From the NCBI RefSeq assembly GCF_030867145.1, contig NC_134415.1:65811300-65875299 (forward strand): a stretch of DNA of 64,000 nucleotides. Direction: 5' to 3'. Of this stretch, positions 1 through 8,871 are shown in pieces (within the stretch, counting starts at the first letter, position 1; each line of letters opens with the position of its first letter). The position numbers and the translations under genes were made by a program. Origin of the DNA: Opisthocomus hoazin. Taxonomy: Eukaryota; Chordata; Aves; Opisthocomiformes; Opisthocomidae. The notes under the pieces are model-generated. The model was not told the DNA's origin. It saw nothing but the letters and a program-made list of their open reading frames with translations, and searched no databases.

Positions 1-1581
1 TTGCTTTTTCCTGTATAGAAATAGAATGTATAGAAAACATTGCCAGTTTTCTACAAAATGGTTTACACTACAGAAAGGGTACCTTCCATATTATTTCCAA
101 TAACAAACTCCATGCAATGTAAACCCATCCATCATCTGTATGAAAATACAAATACATTCATTTGTACATAAATACAAAGACATGTATTCAGTAGATACTA
201 TAGGATGGATACAATACTTTTTATTTCTAACAACAACCCAAAATATCTGGGTTGTGTCTTGTACTCACAGACATATAACAAGCTTTTCTCTTGCAAAAAT
301 AAAACACAAACCTACATTACCTCCTGAGCATAACAATCCCGGCTTCGTTTTGCTCCAGCACTGCCAGAGTTCCACAACCTAAACCAGCAAAATAAAACAA
401 AACATCACAAGCAGTTCTCCCATGCCAGAGGAAACTACTACAGTTCTGAGGTAGCTCTGGCGTGCAAATACATAGGGCATCTGAACTTTAAGAGGCCAGA
501 CAATTCGTTGCACAAATGAGCGCCTTGTTGTCTCATGTTCTGTAAAATAGTAATTCACTGACATCAGACCGGTTTTTGTTTGTTTTGGGTTTTTTACTCC
601 AGTACAACTGTAGGTGTGGCTGGAAAAGAAACAATTCGCGTAAAAAGCGTAAGAGCACATGTTCCCCATAAGCCTCACATTACAGACACACCAGCACGGG
701 GTTGCTTCTCATCTTTTTGACAGCACAGCAGACACAACACCTTCCTCCCCGAACGCAGTAACACACACAGAGCTCACCAGACACGCAAGGTGCGATTCTG
801 TTCTAAGGGAACACGCGTGGGTACCGCTCTCCCACCTGACCGAGGTGTTGTCAAAGTAATCCCACACTTAGGCACTTTGAAGAAATTCTTTACAATGAGG
901 GTGGTGAAACACTGGAACGGGTTGCCCAGAGAGGTAGTGGAGGCCCCATCCCTGGAAACATTCAAGACCAGGTTGGACGGGGCTCTGAGCAACCTGATCT
1001 AGTTAGCGGTGTCCCTGCTCGCTGCGGGGGGGTTGGACTAGATGACCTCTAGGGGTCCCTTCCAACCCAAAACTTTCTATGATTCTATGATTCTATTCAA
1101 AACGAGCGCTCAAGCAGCACTCCCCCCCCCACTGGGAACCGCAGAGGTCCCAGCGCTGCGCGGAGCTCCGCCCGCCTCCTCAGCCGGGCGGCCGGGTCGC
1201 CAGGGCCTGTCCCAGCGACAGAGCCCAGCAGGGTTGAAGTTCTGAGGAGAAAACAAGGGCAGACACGTCATTCGCACCGCGCTGCGGTGTTTCCCCTCGG
1301 CCCCGTAAGGTCAGCGCTCCGCAGGGGGGGGTCTTGCGGGAAACGCCGGCGGGAAGCGGGGGCCCGCGGCTGCGGGAGCGGCGGAGCCCGGCGGGTCGGG
1401 GCCCTCCGCCGCCCGCTCCCCGGCGAAGCGAAACCAACGCAAAGGGAAACGCCGAGCCGCTTTCACAGGCGCCGGCCGCCGCTCCGGGCACCCGGGCTTC
1501 CAGCCGGCAGCCAGTCCCCGCCCGCATCCGCCAGCGGCAACGCACGCGAACAGGCTATCCACCCCCCCCCCGCGCCCGCAC
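1..1581 (-). other. PEX7: PEX7 intron 1 (5' part only)
   Basis: Starts with the donor GT at 1581-1580 on the minus strand and runs off the left edge, so its acceptor is not visible. Positions 1100-1581 are part of the CpG island. Positions 868-1097 are a CR1 tail. Positions 1-860 are AT-rich unique sequence in which I see no exon, RNA gene or repeat. Confidence 0.85.
868..1097 (+). mobile_element. CR1 LINE 3' end, truncated copy
   Basis: 5'-truncated non-LTR retrotransposon remnant. The plus strand encodes the end of the CR1 reverse-transcriptase ORF (FFTMRVVKHWNGLPREVVEA, then a LDGALSNLI-like end and stop). The CR1 3' UTR follows (GGTTGGACTAGATGACCTC, then TCCCTTCCAACCC) and finishes with repeated ATTCTATG-type octamers at about 1075-1097. 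It lies in PEX7 intron 1, antisense to PEX7. The left boundary is approximate. Confidence 0.93.
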
Positions 1582-1687
1582 CTGCGATGCCGTAGTACTG
1601 CGCGGCGGCGCAGGCCACACGCCCCGGCCAGTAGGGCGAGAACTCCGCCGCGTAGCCGTGCAGCCCGGGCAGCCGCAGCGTCCCCAT
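1582..1687 (-). CDS. PEX7: PEX7 coding exon 1 (peroxisomal PTS2 receptor, N-terminus only)
   Basis: PEX7 is a cytosolic WD40-propeller receptor. It binds proteins with an N-terminal PTS2 signal (such as thiolase and phytanoyl-CoA hydroxylase) and, with the long form of PEX5, delivers them to the peroxisome. Seen here: ATG at 1687 in a strong context (GCCATGG), then 35 codons including GYAAEFSPY and AQYYGIA, which match the recalled human PEX7 N-terminus almost residue for residue. The exon ends one base into the next codon at a GTGCGG donor (complement of 1576-1581). The ATG corresponds to about human Met11, so the first ten or so human residues are absent; the frame stays open upstream, but I see no ATG there. 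The WD40 blades are encoded by later exons beyond the left edge. Sits in a CpG island, divergent from MAP3K5. Identity is very likely; the exact start is slightly less so. Confidence 0.95.
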
Positions 1688-1754
1688 GGCCCGGGCCCGG
1701 CCCTCGTCCCAGCCGCGGAGGAGCAGCCGCGCCCCCGCCCCGCGCAGCGCCCCG

Positions 1755-1762
1755 CCGGAAGC
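1755..1762 (+). promoter_or_regulatory. ETS/GABP-type site in PEX7 promoter
   Basis: CCGGAAGC, the core ETS/GABP motif, about 68 bp upstream of the PEX7 ATG and about 35 bp from the YY1-type site. ETS plus YY1 is a common pairing in TATA-less CpG-island promoters. A motif match only. Confidence 0.45.
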
Positions 1763-1795
1763 GCCCCGCCCGCCGGGCGGTGCCGGAGCGGCGGC

Positions 1796-1806
1796 GCCGC
1801 CATTTT
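1796..1806 (-). promoter_or_regulatory. YY1-type site upstream of PEX7
   Basis: On the minus strand this reads AAAATGGCGGC, a full match to the classic YY1 consensus (AANATGGCGGC). It lies about 110 bp upstream of the PEX7 ATG. YY1 sites of this kind typically sit at or just downstream of transcription starts, so this is a plausible marker for the PEX7 start. Occupancy is inferred. Confidence 0.6.
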
Positions 1807-3809
1807 TGGCGATGGCAGAGAGCGGCGGGGTACGGTGTCAGCCCGGCGGGCCCGGCTGGGAGGGAACCGCTGCCGGCTCTAGGGGAACTGCGGCGGGCCC
1901 TGGTGTCCCGAGGGCTGGGTGCGGCTCTGCCCGACCCCGCGGCGGTGCGAGCTGCAGCCTTGGGCCGCGGTGGCCTATCCCTGCGGTGTGGCCTTGTTCT
2001 CTGAGCTCGCCAGAGGAGAGCTGCAAGCCCAGGAGGGTCTGCTGGGAAAGGTGTCACTTGGTACTGTTTGGCTTCTGTGCGTGATCCCTGACTAGAGGCC
2101 CTCTGCCCCAGGCCAGGCCTCTGACCGCTCACGGTCCGTTTCTCGTGATAAACAGTTCTGCAAAACGAGGAGGAGATTGCTTCCGAACTCCAAAAGCAGT
2201 CTGTTCTTTATACGCCATGTAAGACGCGCACCAGCTGGCGGCATGCGCATCGGCTTTGAATGTGTGAGGTGTTTTAATCATAGCGTAGGTACGTGTGTTA
2301 CCTAGGTGTCATTTTCCCTTTTAAAAAGCCCTTCTAAGCTATTGCGTTCTCTAATTTCTTGAATAGCTTTGCATATTTTATCATCATTCTTTTGTGATGG
2401 AGTTATGCTTTGTGGAAGTCCTTTTACGAACAAGCTCAAGCCTTCTCACCCCTGTGACAACAGTTTGTCAGTGCAAGTTTTGCCTTTGAGAGGAGGGAGG
2501 CGTTCAGGCTTACAAAGTAAGCATTTCAGCAGAGCAGGAGCTGCACCTTTTGTTATAGTCTGTCCCCTGTGTGACATACAGGAATTTAAAATACAGACAG
2601 GGATGATTCCAGCTGGACACAGACTAACCTCATTAGTTATAGTGACCCATCTACATGTGTAAAGATAAAAATACAAAGTATTATTTCACACATTAGGAAG
2701 GTACCGCAAAAGGCCAATTAGATTATTTAATCAAGGTTGCATCATGGAGCTTGGAGGATAGTTACTTGCTCCTGCTACTTGGCCTTATGTTTTAAACTAA
2801 ATCTTGATGACAAAACCTATTGTAAAGCCACACAAATGTCTAATTGCTTAAACTGGCACTCAAATGCATATCACTGAACGAGGCAGAGATCTCATGGTAA
2901 AAATGAAAACAAATGTTTATCTAACAGCCTCCAGGATTTTAGAATACAATCAATCCAAATTCAGTGCAAGTGAAGCTCAATTTAATGTATCCTTTGGATT
3001 ATCACAGCAGCTCCCAAAGTCTCACAACTGACAATTTATAGGCTTAATTTATTGACAGACATCAGATGAGATCAGATGTTTTAAACCTGGGCCAAAGGAA
3101 TACCTTACTGAATTGGCTGCTCCGGGCCAAATTCCACCAATTTTAACCTCTGTGGAATCTTTTTCAATCGATGTATCTTTTCAGAATGGAAGTTGCAAGA
3201 CAGTTTTTTGAGCAAGGGTTTTCAGAGTAATCACCCTTTGCGACAGGGATGCCAGTAAGGACATTTGAAAAGGTACACAGCCACTGCAGTGATGCAGTAA
3301 GTAAATTTGGACACGGCCCTTTGCAAGGTGTTGTTTTGGAGTCAAGTGCTTGGTGGTGTAAAGTCCAGTCGCTATATGGACAACTTACCGCTGACGTACC
3401 TGAGAACTGGAAAGGTTTCATCAAGCGTGTTTTCAAATCTAGTTCATCTCTTGCAATGAGTGAAATTCCGCAAAGGGGTTACGCAAACAGGAAGCTTTGT
3501 TTTAAAGACAGATTAAAAGAATTTTCGAAGACATAAAGCTCGAGAAGTGGGTAAAAGGCTACACGGAAGTTCCGAGAGAAGGACTAGTTGACAAAACTTT
3601 TTTTTCCCCCCACAGAACAGCTTGTGCGTTCAGGTTTTGAAGATCCTCAGAAGGACGAAGCAAAATAATATGGGGAGTGAAAGTATTTGCACAGAAGATT
3701 TCAAGGTAGAGTAACAACTGAAGAAACAAAAGCTGTTTTACAAGCAGAGAGAGAAGGGCCCAGAACTGCCGAACATGACTGTATTTCCTCCGCAGTCCCT
3801 GGGCAGCTG

Positions 3810-4080
3810 ACTAAATTCGAGAAACGTGAACGCCCGCCGATCCCAGCAGCGTTTTAGGTGCCAGGGTGGAAGCCGAGCGGTCTGTCGGCCAGCCCCGGAC
3901 AGACGGATCCCGCGGGCAGCGATAGATGGCGGCCACGTTCCACGCGAGAACCGAGAGCCCGCAGACAAATTCCCCAGCTGCACTGAGATTTTTGAAGTTG
4001 CTCAGTGCGCAGCTTTGCGGCTGCATTTGTGCTGCAGCCGGGTCTCCGAGCTCAGGTCGCAATCATACCCCTCGTTAGCG
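3810..4080. promoter_or_regulatory. CpG-rich patch between the two promoters
   Basis: A roughly 270-bp stretch clearly richer in CpG than its surroundings, with clusters such as ACGCCCGCCGATCC and ATCCCGCGGGCAGCG. It contains AGATGGCGGCC at 3924-3934, close to a YY1 site. It could be an enhancer, a minor promoter or the first exon of an unannotated noncoding transcript. The sequence does not decide between these. Confidence 0.4.
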
Positions 4081-4130
4081 TTAGAACAGGTTAGAACGGA
4101 TGAGATGAGGTTAGAACAGGTAGATGAGAC
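4080..4130. repeat. Short degenerate tandem repeat
   Basis: Three spaced copies of (G)TTAGAAC(A/G)GG interleaved with ATGAGA-type spacers directly after the CpG-rich patch. Copy number is too low to be a minisatellite. Confidence 0.55.
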
Positions 4131-5450
4131 GCTTACAGCAACATCTCTGCATGCAGTTCACCTTCTTTTCAGTCCACTGGGCTCTGTTCTGTTAGAAACA
4201 CACATCTCTCATTTCCTCAGCGTGCTGGCTGACATCTAGCTCAGGTGCCGGTTGGGCTGATAACCATCACTGCTGTGCACACAAATCCTTACAAAACCCT
4301 TGCCGGTCAGCAGAAACAGTTATCAGGAAGGCTTGAGTCCAAGTATTTAAAGGTGTGAAAAGAGCTTTTCTGCCAGAGAAAGTAGATTGTGAGCTATTCC
4401 CCCACGTGCAAGGACAGGTGGCTTGAAACACTGAAAACACTCGGGGACTGCAATAAACTCTTTTTTCTGTCTTTTAGTTACTGAGCCATTCATTAGGCTT
4501 CATGCTATCAAGATTTTCTCCTGCAACAGTGAATGCTTATTGACTAATAGAAACATGGAGATGTTCCCAGCTGAAATTCCCATACAGTCATAAAGCTGTA
4601 TGAGTGGAAGCTTTAAGAAAAGCATTTAGTGTCCTGAGGTTGCTGATAAGATTGCAAAACTGGCAACAGTGAAAATAAACAAATGAAAGTCACCAAGGGG
4701 GTTGCGGGAATGAATGCAAAGGGAAAAGGCTCCCCTCGTATGGGGAAAGTGAGGGTTGTGGAAGTCAGAAGGAAGAGACAGCGTGGAGGCTTTTCTGGAA
4801 GTTGAAGAGAACAAAAGAAGCGAGAGAAGGAAAAGACACTGGAGCAGAGGAAGATTTAGACGAGGAGATTTAGAAAGAAGTGTGAGAGTTATTGTGGGGG
4901 AGAAGGGTGTGAAGCAAGAACAGTGCACGTTCTTCACCATGCTCACAAGACCAGGGCTCCAAGGACAGCCCCGACTGATGAAATACCCGTCCCCAATGAT
5001 GTATCCACATTGCTCCATCGGCTTTTGCCGACTGCCACTTACGTGCACCATGCTGTAATTTCGTAAGCAGATCCCTCATGTTGCTCCTGTTCCGTGATCA
5101 GCTGCATCCCTACACAGTGGCCACCAGTGTTTATTTACCTGCCCCTTGGTACTTAAATATTGCTTTAAATGCTCAATGTATTCATAGATTTACCACTTTT
5201 TAAAGATTGGCAGCTGACTGCCTCAAAATACTGCCCTCTCTGTATTGAACATAAAGGCTACTTCTGACCATCTACAGTCATATACTTAGTCTAACTCTTT
5301 AGGACAATTTTTAGAAACAAGTTTTTCATTTCAGTTTAATCATTTCTACTGCTTGTTAGAGTTCTGGTCTAACACTGACAGAAATTGCATTAGTTTATGT
5401 AGTTTCAATATCTCATTCAGGTTTTTGTATCTGTGGATTTCTTTACATTC

Positions 5451-5465
5451 TTTTTTTTTTTTTTT
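5451..5465 (+). repeat. T15 homopolymer
   Basis: Fifteen consecutive T in intergenic DNA. No adjacent retroposon body was recognised on either side. Confidence 0.9.
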
Positions 5466-7890
5466 ACACCCATAATTGAAGTACACTCGACCTTACTCCT
5501 GCAAACTTATTTGTCCTGCTTATCAGTGAAGGGTTTACAGTTATCCTCAGTCTCACATTCCTACCTATTATGCTGTAGTTAAATAAGACAGCCTTAAAGT
5601 ATGGATGAAATTTATCATCCATCGTAAACCTAGTGTCTGTAGCAATGTATTTTAGTCCAATCTATTAAGTCCATCAGCACTACCATAAACAAAATTCAAA
5701 ATGCATATCAGTCTAGACTAATTTTTCTCCCTCTGCTGTACACTGATGGCCATAATACATGAAAAATATAACTTGGACAGAGTTGTGTTAAACACATCTA
5801 TGTTTTAAATTTCATCTGTATAAATCAGGATACATCGGAACTACCTTTTTTCGTCTTAGATCTTGTTTACACTAGTTTGGGTGGCTAAATCAAGCCGGTG
5901 GCATCTGCCATATGCTGTTTGTCACTCATCAAAAATTGCATTTATATTTCCAACTGATAAAGTCGGGAAATACTAGGAGAGTAAAATTATAATTGGGGTT
6001 AAACCTAAAGGCAAATGATGTATAGCTGTAAAAACATTTGATGAAGAGAGGGTCGCTGTTTCAACAGGTTCACAGCTAACTGCTTGTTACAAGTTTCTGT
6101 CATCAGAAAAAATGCAGCGGGAACAGGGCGATGCTGAATTGTGACTATATGCAAACCATCTGGTGCTAAAGATGTTATTTTTATAGCACTTGAGAAAGGA
6201 GTGAACAAGGTAAGCGTACTTCTAATAACAAATGGGGTGTTATTTTGGTTTTGAAACGATCCCTTGAATTATTAGCTCCTAATCAAACGTTAAAAGACAA
6301 GAGCTCCTAAATGTCTGATCACTCACTCGAGAGAGTTCACAGATTAAAAGATATGTTTTCACTTCATAAAAACGTGGGCAATTTGTGTTGGTTATTCCAG
6401 ATTCAACAGCATTTTGCTTTTTTTTTTTTTTCCCCAGTTGAAGGCCCAACCTCACTCCCAGCCAAATCAGTAGAGAAACTAACCTGAGTCTGGAACAGAG
6501 CCGGTGCTGGTAATGAAGCAAGCCTCACCAGCCAGCAGCGCTAAGTGGAATAGCGTGCTGCTTCCGTCCCGTTTTGGTCCAAGGCTTCCTTCTAAGCCCT
6601 GACAAACACGGGCTGCTCTGGAGAACAACAGAGATGCATTGTTCTTGCTTCCCCTAAGGTGATGTCACTGCGATGCTGGACGGATTAACACCGCTTCTGC
6701 ATTTTGCGGAAAAGGACATTATTCAGAAAAACACTGATTGCCCTTCAGGCTGTGGCAAGAAACAATAACCTACTGTATCTGGCAGATTAGCAAATATTAA
6801 CTTTTCCCTGTAAATTAGTCCTTAGTTTGCTCGTCGTCTTCCCACCCCATTTACGCGTCTCTTATCAGCAGGAGCAAGCGCCAGGCATATCTGTTCGGAG
6901 CAGGGGACTGCGTGGCGCAAAAGCAAACAGAGCTACTGAAGGTACTGCGGTGACTAATTTTTCTAATTATTCCAGAACTGATCCTCTGTCTACAGAAGTT
7001 GTGGAAAACCATGATACGGGAGCAGGCTTCCTGCGAACCAGCTGATTAGTCTTAACGAGATCAATTTCAACAGGATGGAGCTATTGATATGACATATAAA
7101 CATGACGATAAATACGTAGAGAACTATTTTTCCTCCTTTGCTCCTCTATGTATTTAATAGAAACCCCTAATAATGATAATAAAATTGAATAAATCATCCA
7201 GTTTCACAGTATTTCTGTTCAAAACCAGACTGCAGAAGTCTCAGCGTCATTTCCTTCTCAAATCCATTTTGAACTCCTCGGAGATTCACTCCTGGCCTGC
7301 GAATAATCTGAAAGCTTGAGGCGTTCTCCCTTCATGCTACGCATTGTTTCAAATGTCAGAGGACGTTCTCCTCGAGCGGGTGGCCCTGCCGTACAAAGCT
7401 AGCGTAGCCTTTGGCTACGTGCTACTTGTTCCAACTAGTTTTCTCTTCTGTGAAGACATATTTTTGCTAATTATCAACCATTCGAGCATTCTTGACAGGT
7501 AAATTCCAGCTGAGCGTAAGAAACCGACGTCGGGGGGAAGCTTTGCAGTTTCCAGGCTCAGCCCTTCTAGAAAAAAAAACCAAACACCAAAAAAGGCAGT
7601 AAATGGTAAAATCCCTGTAACAGGACCAGGTTTAACGCCGGGCCGTTACAGGACCGGGGAGGGTCGCGGCCTGACCCCACCGGCTCGAAGCGCGGCCGCG
7701 GGCTCGTTTTGGGGGGGATAATAAAGAACAAAGCTCGGCCGGGAAGGGGCGCCCGCAGCCCGGCCCCCCCCGCCGGCCGCAGGTACCGCCGGCTCCTCCC
7801 GCGGAGGCCCCGCCCGGCGGGAGAGCCCCGTGGGGCCGCGGCGGGGCTCTCCCGCCCCGGGGCCCCGACTCGGGGCGCGGGGCGGCCGGG

Positions 7891-7933
7891 GGGCGGGGTT
7901 ACCCCGCCCGGGGGCGGTGCCGGGGGCGGTGCC
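7891..7933. promoter_or_regulatory. Inverted GC-box pair and tandem GC-box repeat
   Basis: GGGCGGGGT (7891-7899) and ACCCCGCCC (7901-7909) are exact inverted copies separated by one T. Two tandem copies of the 12-mer GGGGCGGTGCCG follow immediately. These are typical Sp1/KLF-binding sequences and could also fold as G-quadruplex DNA. Binding is inferred. Confidence 0.55.
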
Positions 7934-8067
7934 GGGCCCGCCTCAGCCCGCGCCGGCAGTGGCTCCGCGGCTGGCGCTCGGCCGGGGCGGGGGCGGTGGA
8001 GAGCGGTGCCGCGAGTGGTGGCTGCCCGGGGCGCGAAGCGGCTGGAGAGAGAGCGAGCTCCCGGGGC

Positions 8068-8098
8068 AGGAGGAGGAGGCGGCGGCGGCGGCGGCGGC
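8068..8098 (+). repeat. AGG/GGC trinucleotide repeat in the MAP3K5 leader
   Basis: Four AGG units run into seven GGC units (GGC at 8078-8098). If transcription starts upstream, this lies in the 5' UTR, where such tracts form stable structure and tend to vary in length. Confidence 0.85.
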
Positions 8099-8164
8099 CG
8101 GGCTGCCGGGTGTCGGCTCGCCGGGTAATCCCCGCAGGTGCGGGGGAGAAGGGAGCGGCGCGTC

Positions 8165-8230
8165 ATGGTGCCGGCGGCGGAGACCGAAGGAGGCTGCGCT
8201 CGTCTCCCCGCCTGCGGCAGCCCTCGCTAG
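8165..8230 (+). promoter_or_regulatory. Upstream ORF 1 in the MAP3K5 leader
   Basis: ATG at 8165 with G at -3 and G at +4 (favourable context), 21 codons, TAG at 8228-8230. It closes 141 bases before the main ATG. If included in the mRNA it could lower basal MAP3K5 translation. Inclusion depends on the unknown transcription start. Confidence 0.5.
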
Positions 8231-8323
8231 AGCCCGAGGGGAGCCCCCCGACCCCCGCTTCAGCCCGGCCGCCTCTCCCCTCCAGCGGCTCGGCGGGACC
8301 GTTCCGGGGGCGGGCGGCGCGGC

Positions 8324-8338
8324 ATGGCATCCGCCTGA
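8324..8338 (+). promoter_or_regulatory. Upstream ORF 2 in the MAP3K5 leader
   Basis: ATG with G at -3 and G at +4, four codons and TGA at 8336-8338, only 33 bases before the main ATG. Its initiation context is at least as good as that of the main start (G at -3, A at +4). Confidence 0.5.
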
Positions 8339-8371
8339 CCCCGGCCGGCGCGGCAGAGCTCCTCCGCCGGG

Positions 8372-8768
8372 ATGAGCGACGGCAGCGAGGGGACGATCAG
8401 CGTGCCGGTGCCCGGCCCTCCCGGCGGCGGCCCCCCCTGCGAGGAGGCGCCGGGCAGGCGGGCGCAGGGGCCCGACGCCGCCGCCCGCAGCCTCCTGCCC
8501 GACTTGGCCGCGCCGCCGACCGGCTCCCTCTGGGCTGAGGACGGCGGCGGCCCGGGCGCCGCGGCCAGGGCCAAGGGTGGCGGCCGGCGGACCGCCGTCA
8601 CCTACGTGATCAACGAGGCGAGCCAGGGGCCGCTGCTGGCGGCGGAGAGCGGAGCCCTGCACAGCCTGCGGGAGGCCTGCGAGGCGGTGGGGGCCGCGCT
8701 GGAGACCCTGCACTTCGGCAAGCTGGACTTCGGCGAGACGGCCGTGCTGGACCGCTTCTACAACGCAG
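8372..8768 (+). CDS. MAP3K5: MAP3K5 (ASK1) coding exon 1
   Basis: ASK1 is a cytosolic serine/threonine MAP3K that activates the MKK4/7-JNK and MKK3/6-p38 pathways under oxidative and ER stress; reduced thioredoxin holds it inactive. This exon encodes residues 1-132 and the first base of codon 133. Residues 1-70 are Gly/Pro/Ala-rich and diverged, but EGTISVPVP resembles the human EGITFSVPP. From about residue 71 the match to human ASK1 is strong: TYVINEASQG, SLREACEAVGA, LETLHFGKLDFGET and LDRFYN, the first part of the thioredoxin-binding domain. The ATG has G at -3 and gives a human-like N-terminus, about 17 residues shorter overall than human. The donor is GTGAGG at 8769, in phase 1. MAP3K15 and MAP3K6 fit less well, a choice settled by later exons. 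Confidence 0.95.
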
Positions 8769-8855
8769 GTGAGGAGCGACCCGACCCGACCCGGGAGCCG
8801 CCGCGGCTGGCCCGGGCCGCCCCGGGTTCGGTGAGGGGCGGCGGGAGCAGGCGTG

Positions 8856-8871
8856 CCCCCCCCCCCCCCCC
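8856..8871 (+). repeat. C16 homopolymer just inside MAP3K5 intron 1
   Basis: Sixteen consecutive C, then CGCCCCCCGC, 87 bp after the exon 1 donor. Could form G-quadruplex or i-motif DNA and is prone to length errors in sequencing. Confidence 0.9.

Larger units (their letters stand above)
1100..2050. promoter_or_regulatory. PEX7: CpG island covering the PEX7 promoter, exon 1 and start of intron 1
   Basis: Strongly GC- and CpG-rich block surrounding PEX7 exon 1, in contrast to AT-rich DNA on both sides. No TATA box is evident near the expected start, which is usual for a CpG-island housekeeping promoter. The transcription start is not defined here but should lie a short way upstream of 1687 on the minus strand. 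Limits were judged by eye. Confidence 0.85.
2051..7639. other. PEX7-MAP3K5 intergenic region
   Basis: Mostly AT-rich unique DNA between the two divergent promoters. It holds the CpG-rich patch at 3810-4080, a short degenerate TTAGAAC repeat at 4080-4130 and a T15 tract at 5451-5465. No tRNA, snRNA, recognisable exon or mobile element was seen. The open frames here (for example 3249-3536 on the plus strand, 95 codons) resemble no family I know. Confidence 0.7.

Noticed and set aside
1311..2132. Long minus-strand open frame of 273 codons across the PEX7 CpG island
   Set aside because: Arg/Ala/Pro-rich product of high GC content, overlapping real PEX7 exon 1 in another frame.
3249..3536. 95-codon open frame in the intergenic region
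   Set aside because: No family resemblance and no splice or promoter context; this length arises by chance in 64 kb.
7996..8538. 180-codon plus-strand frame overlapping the MAP3K5 start
   Set aside because: Begins at GTG, is Arg-rich and lies in a different frame from the conserved MAP3K5 sequence.
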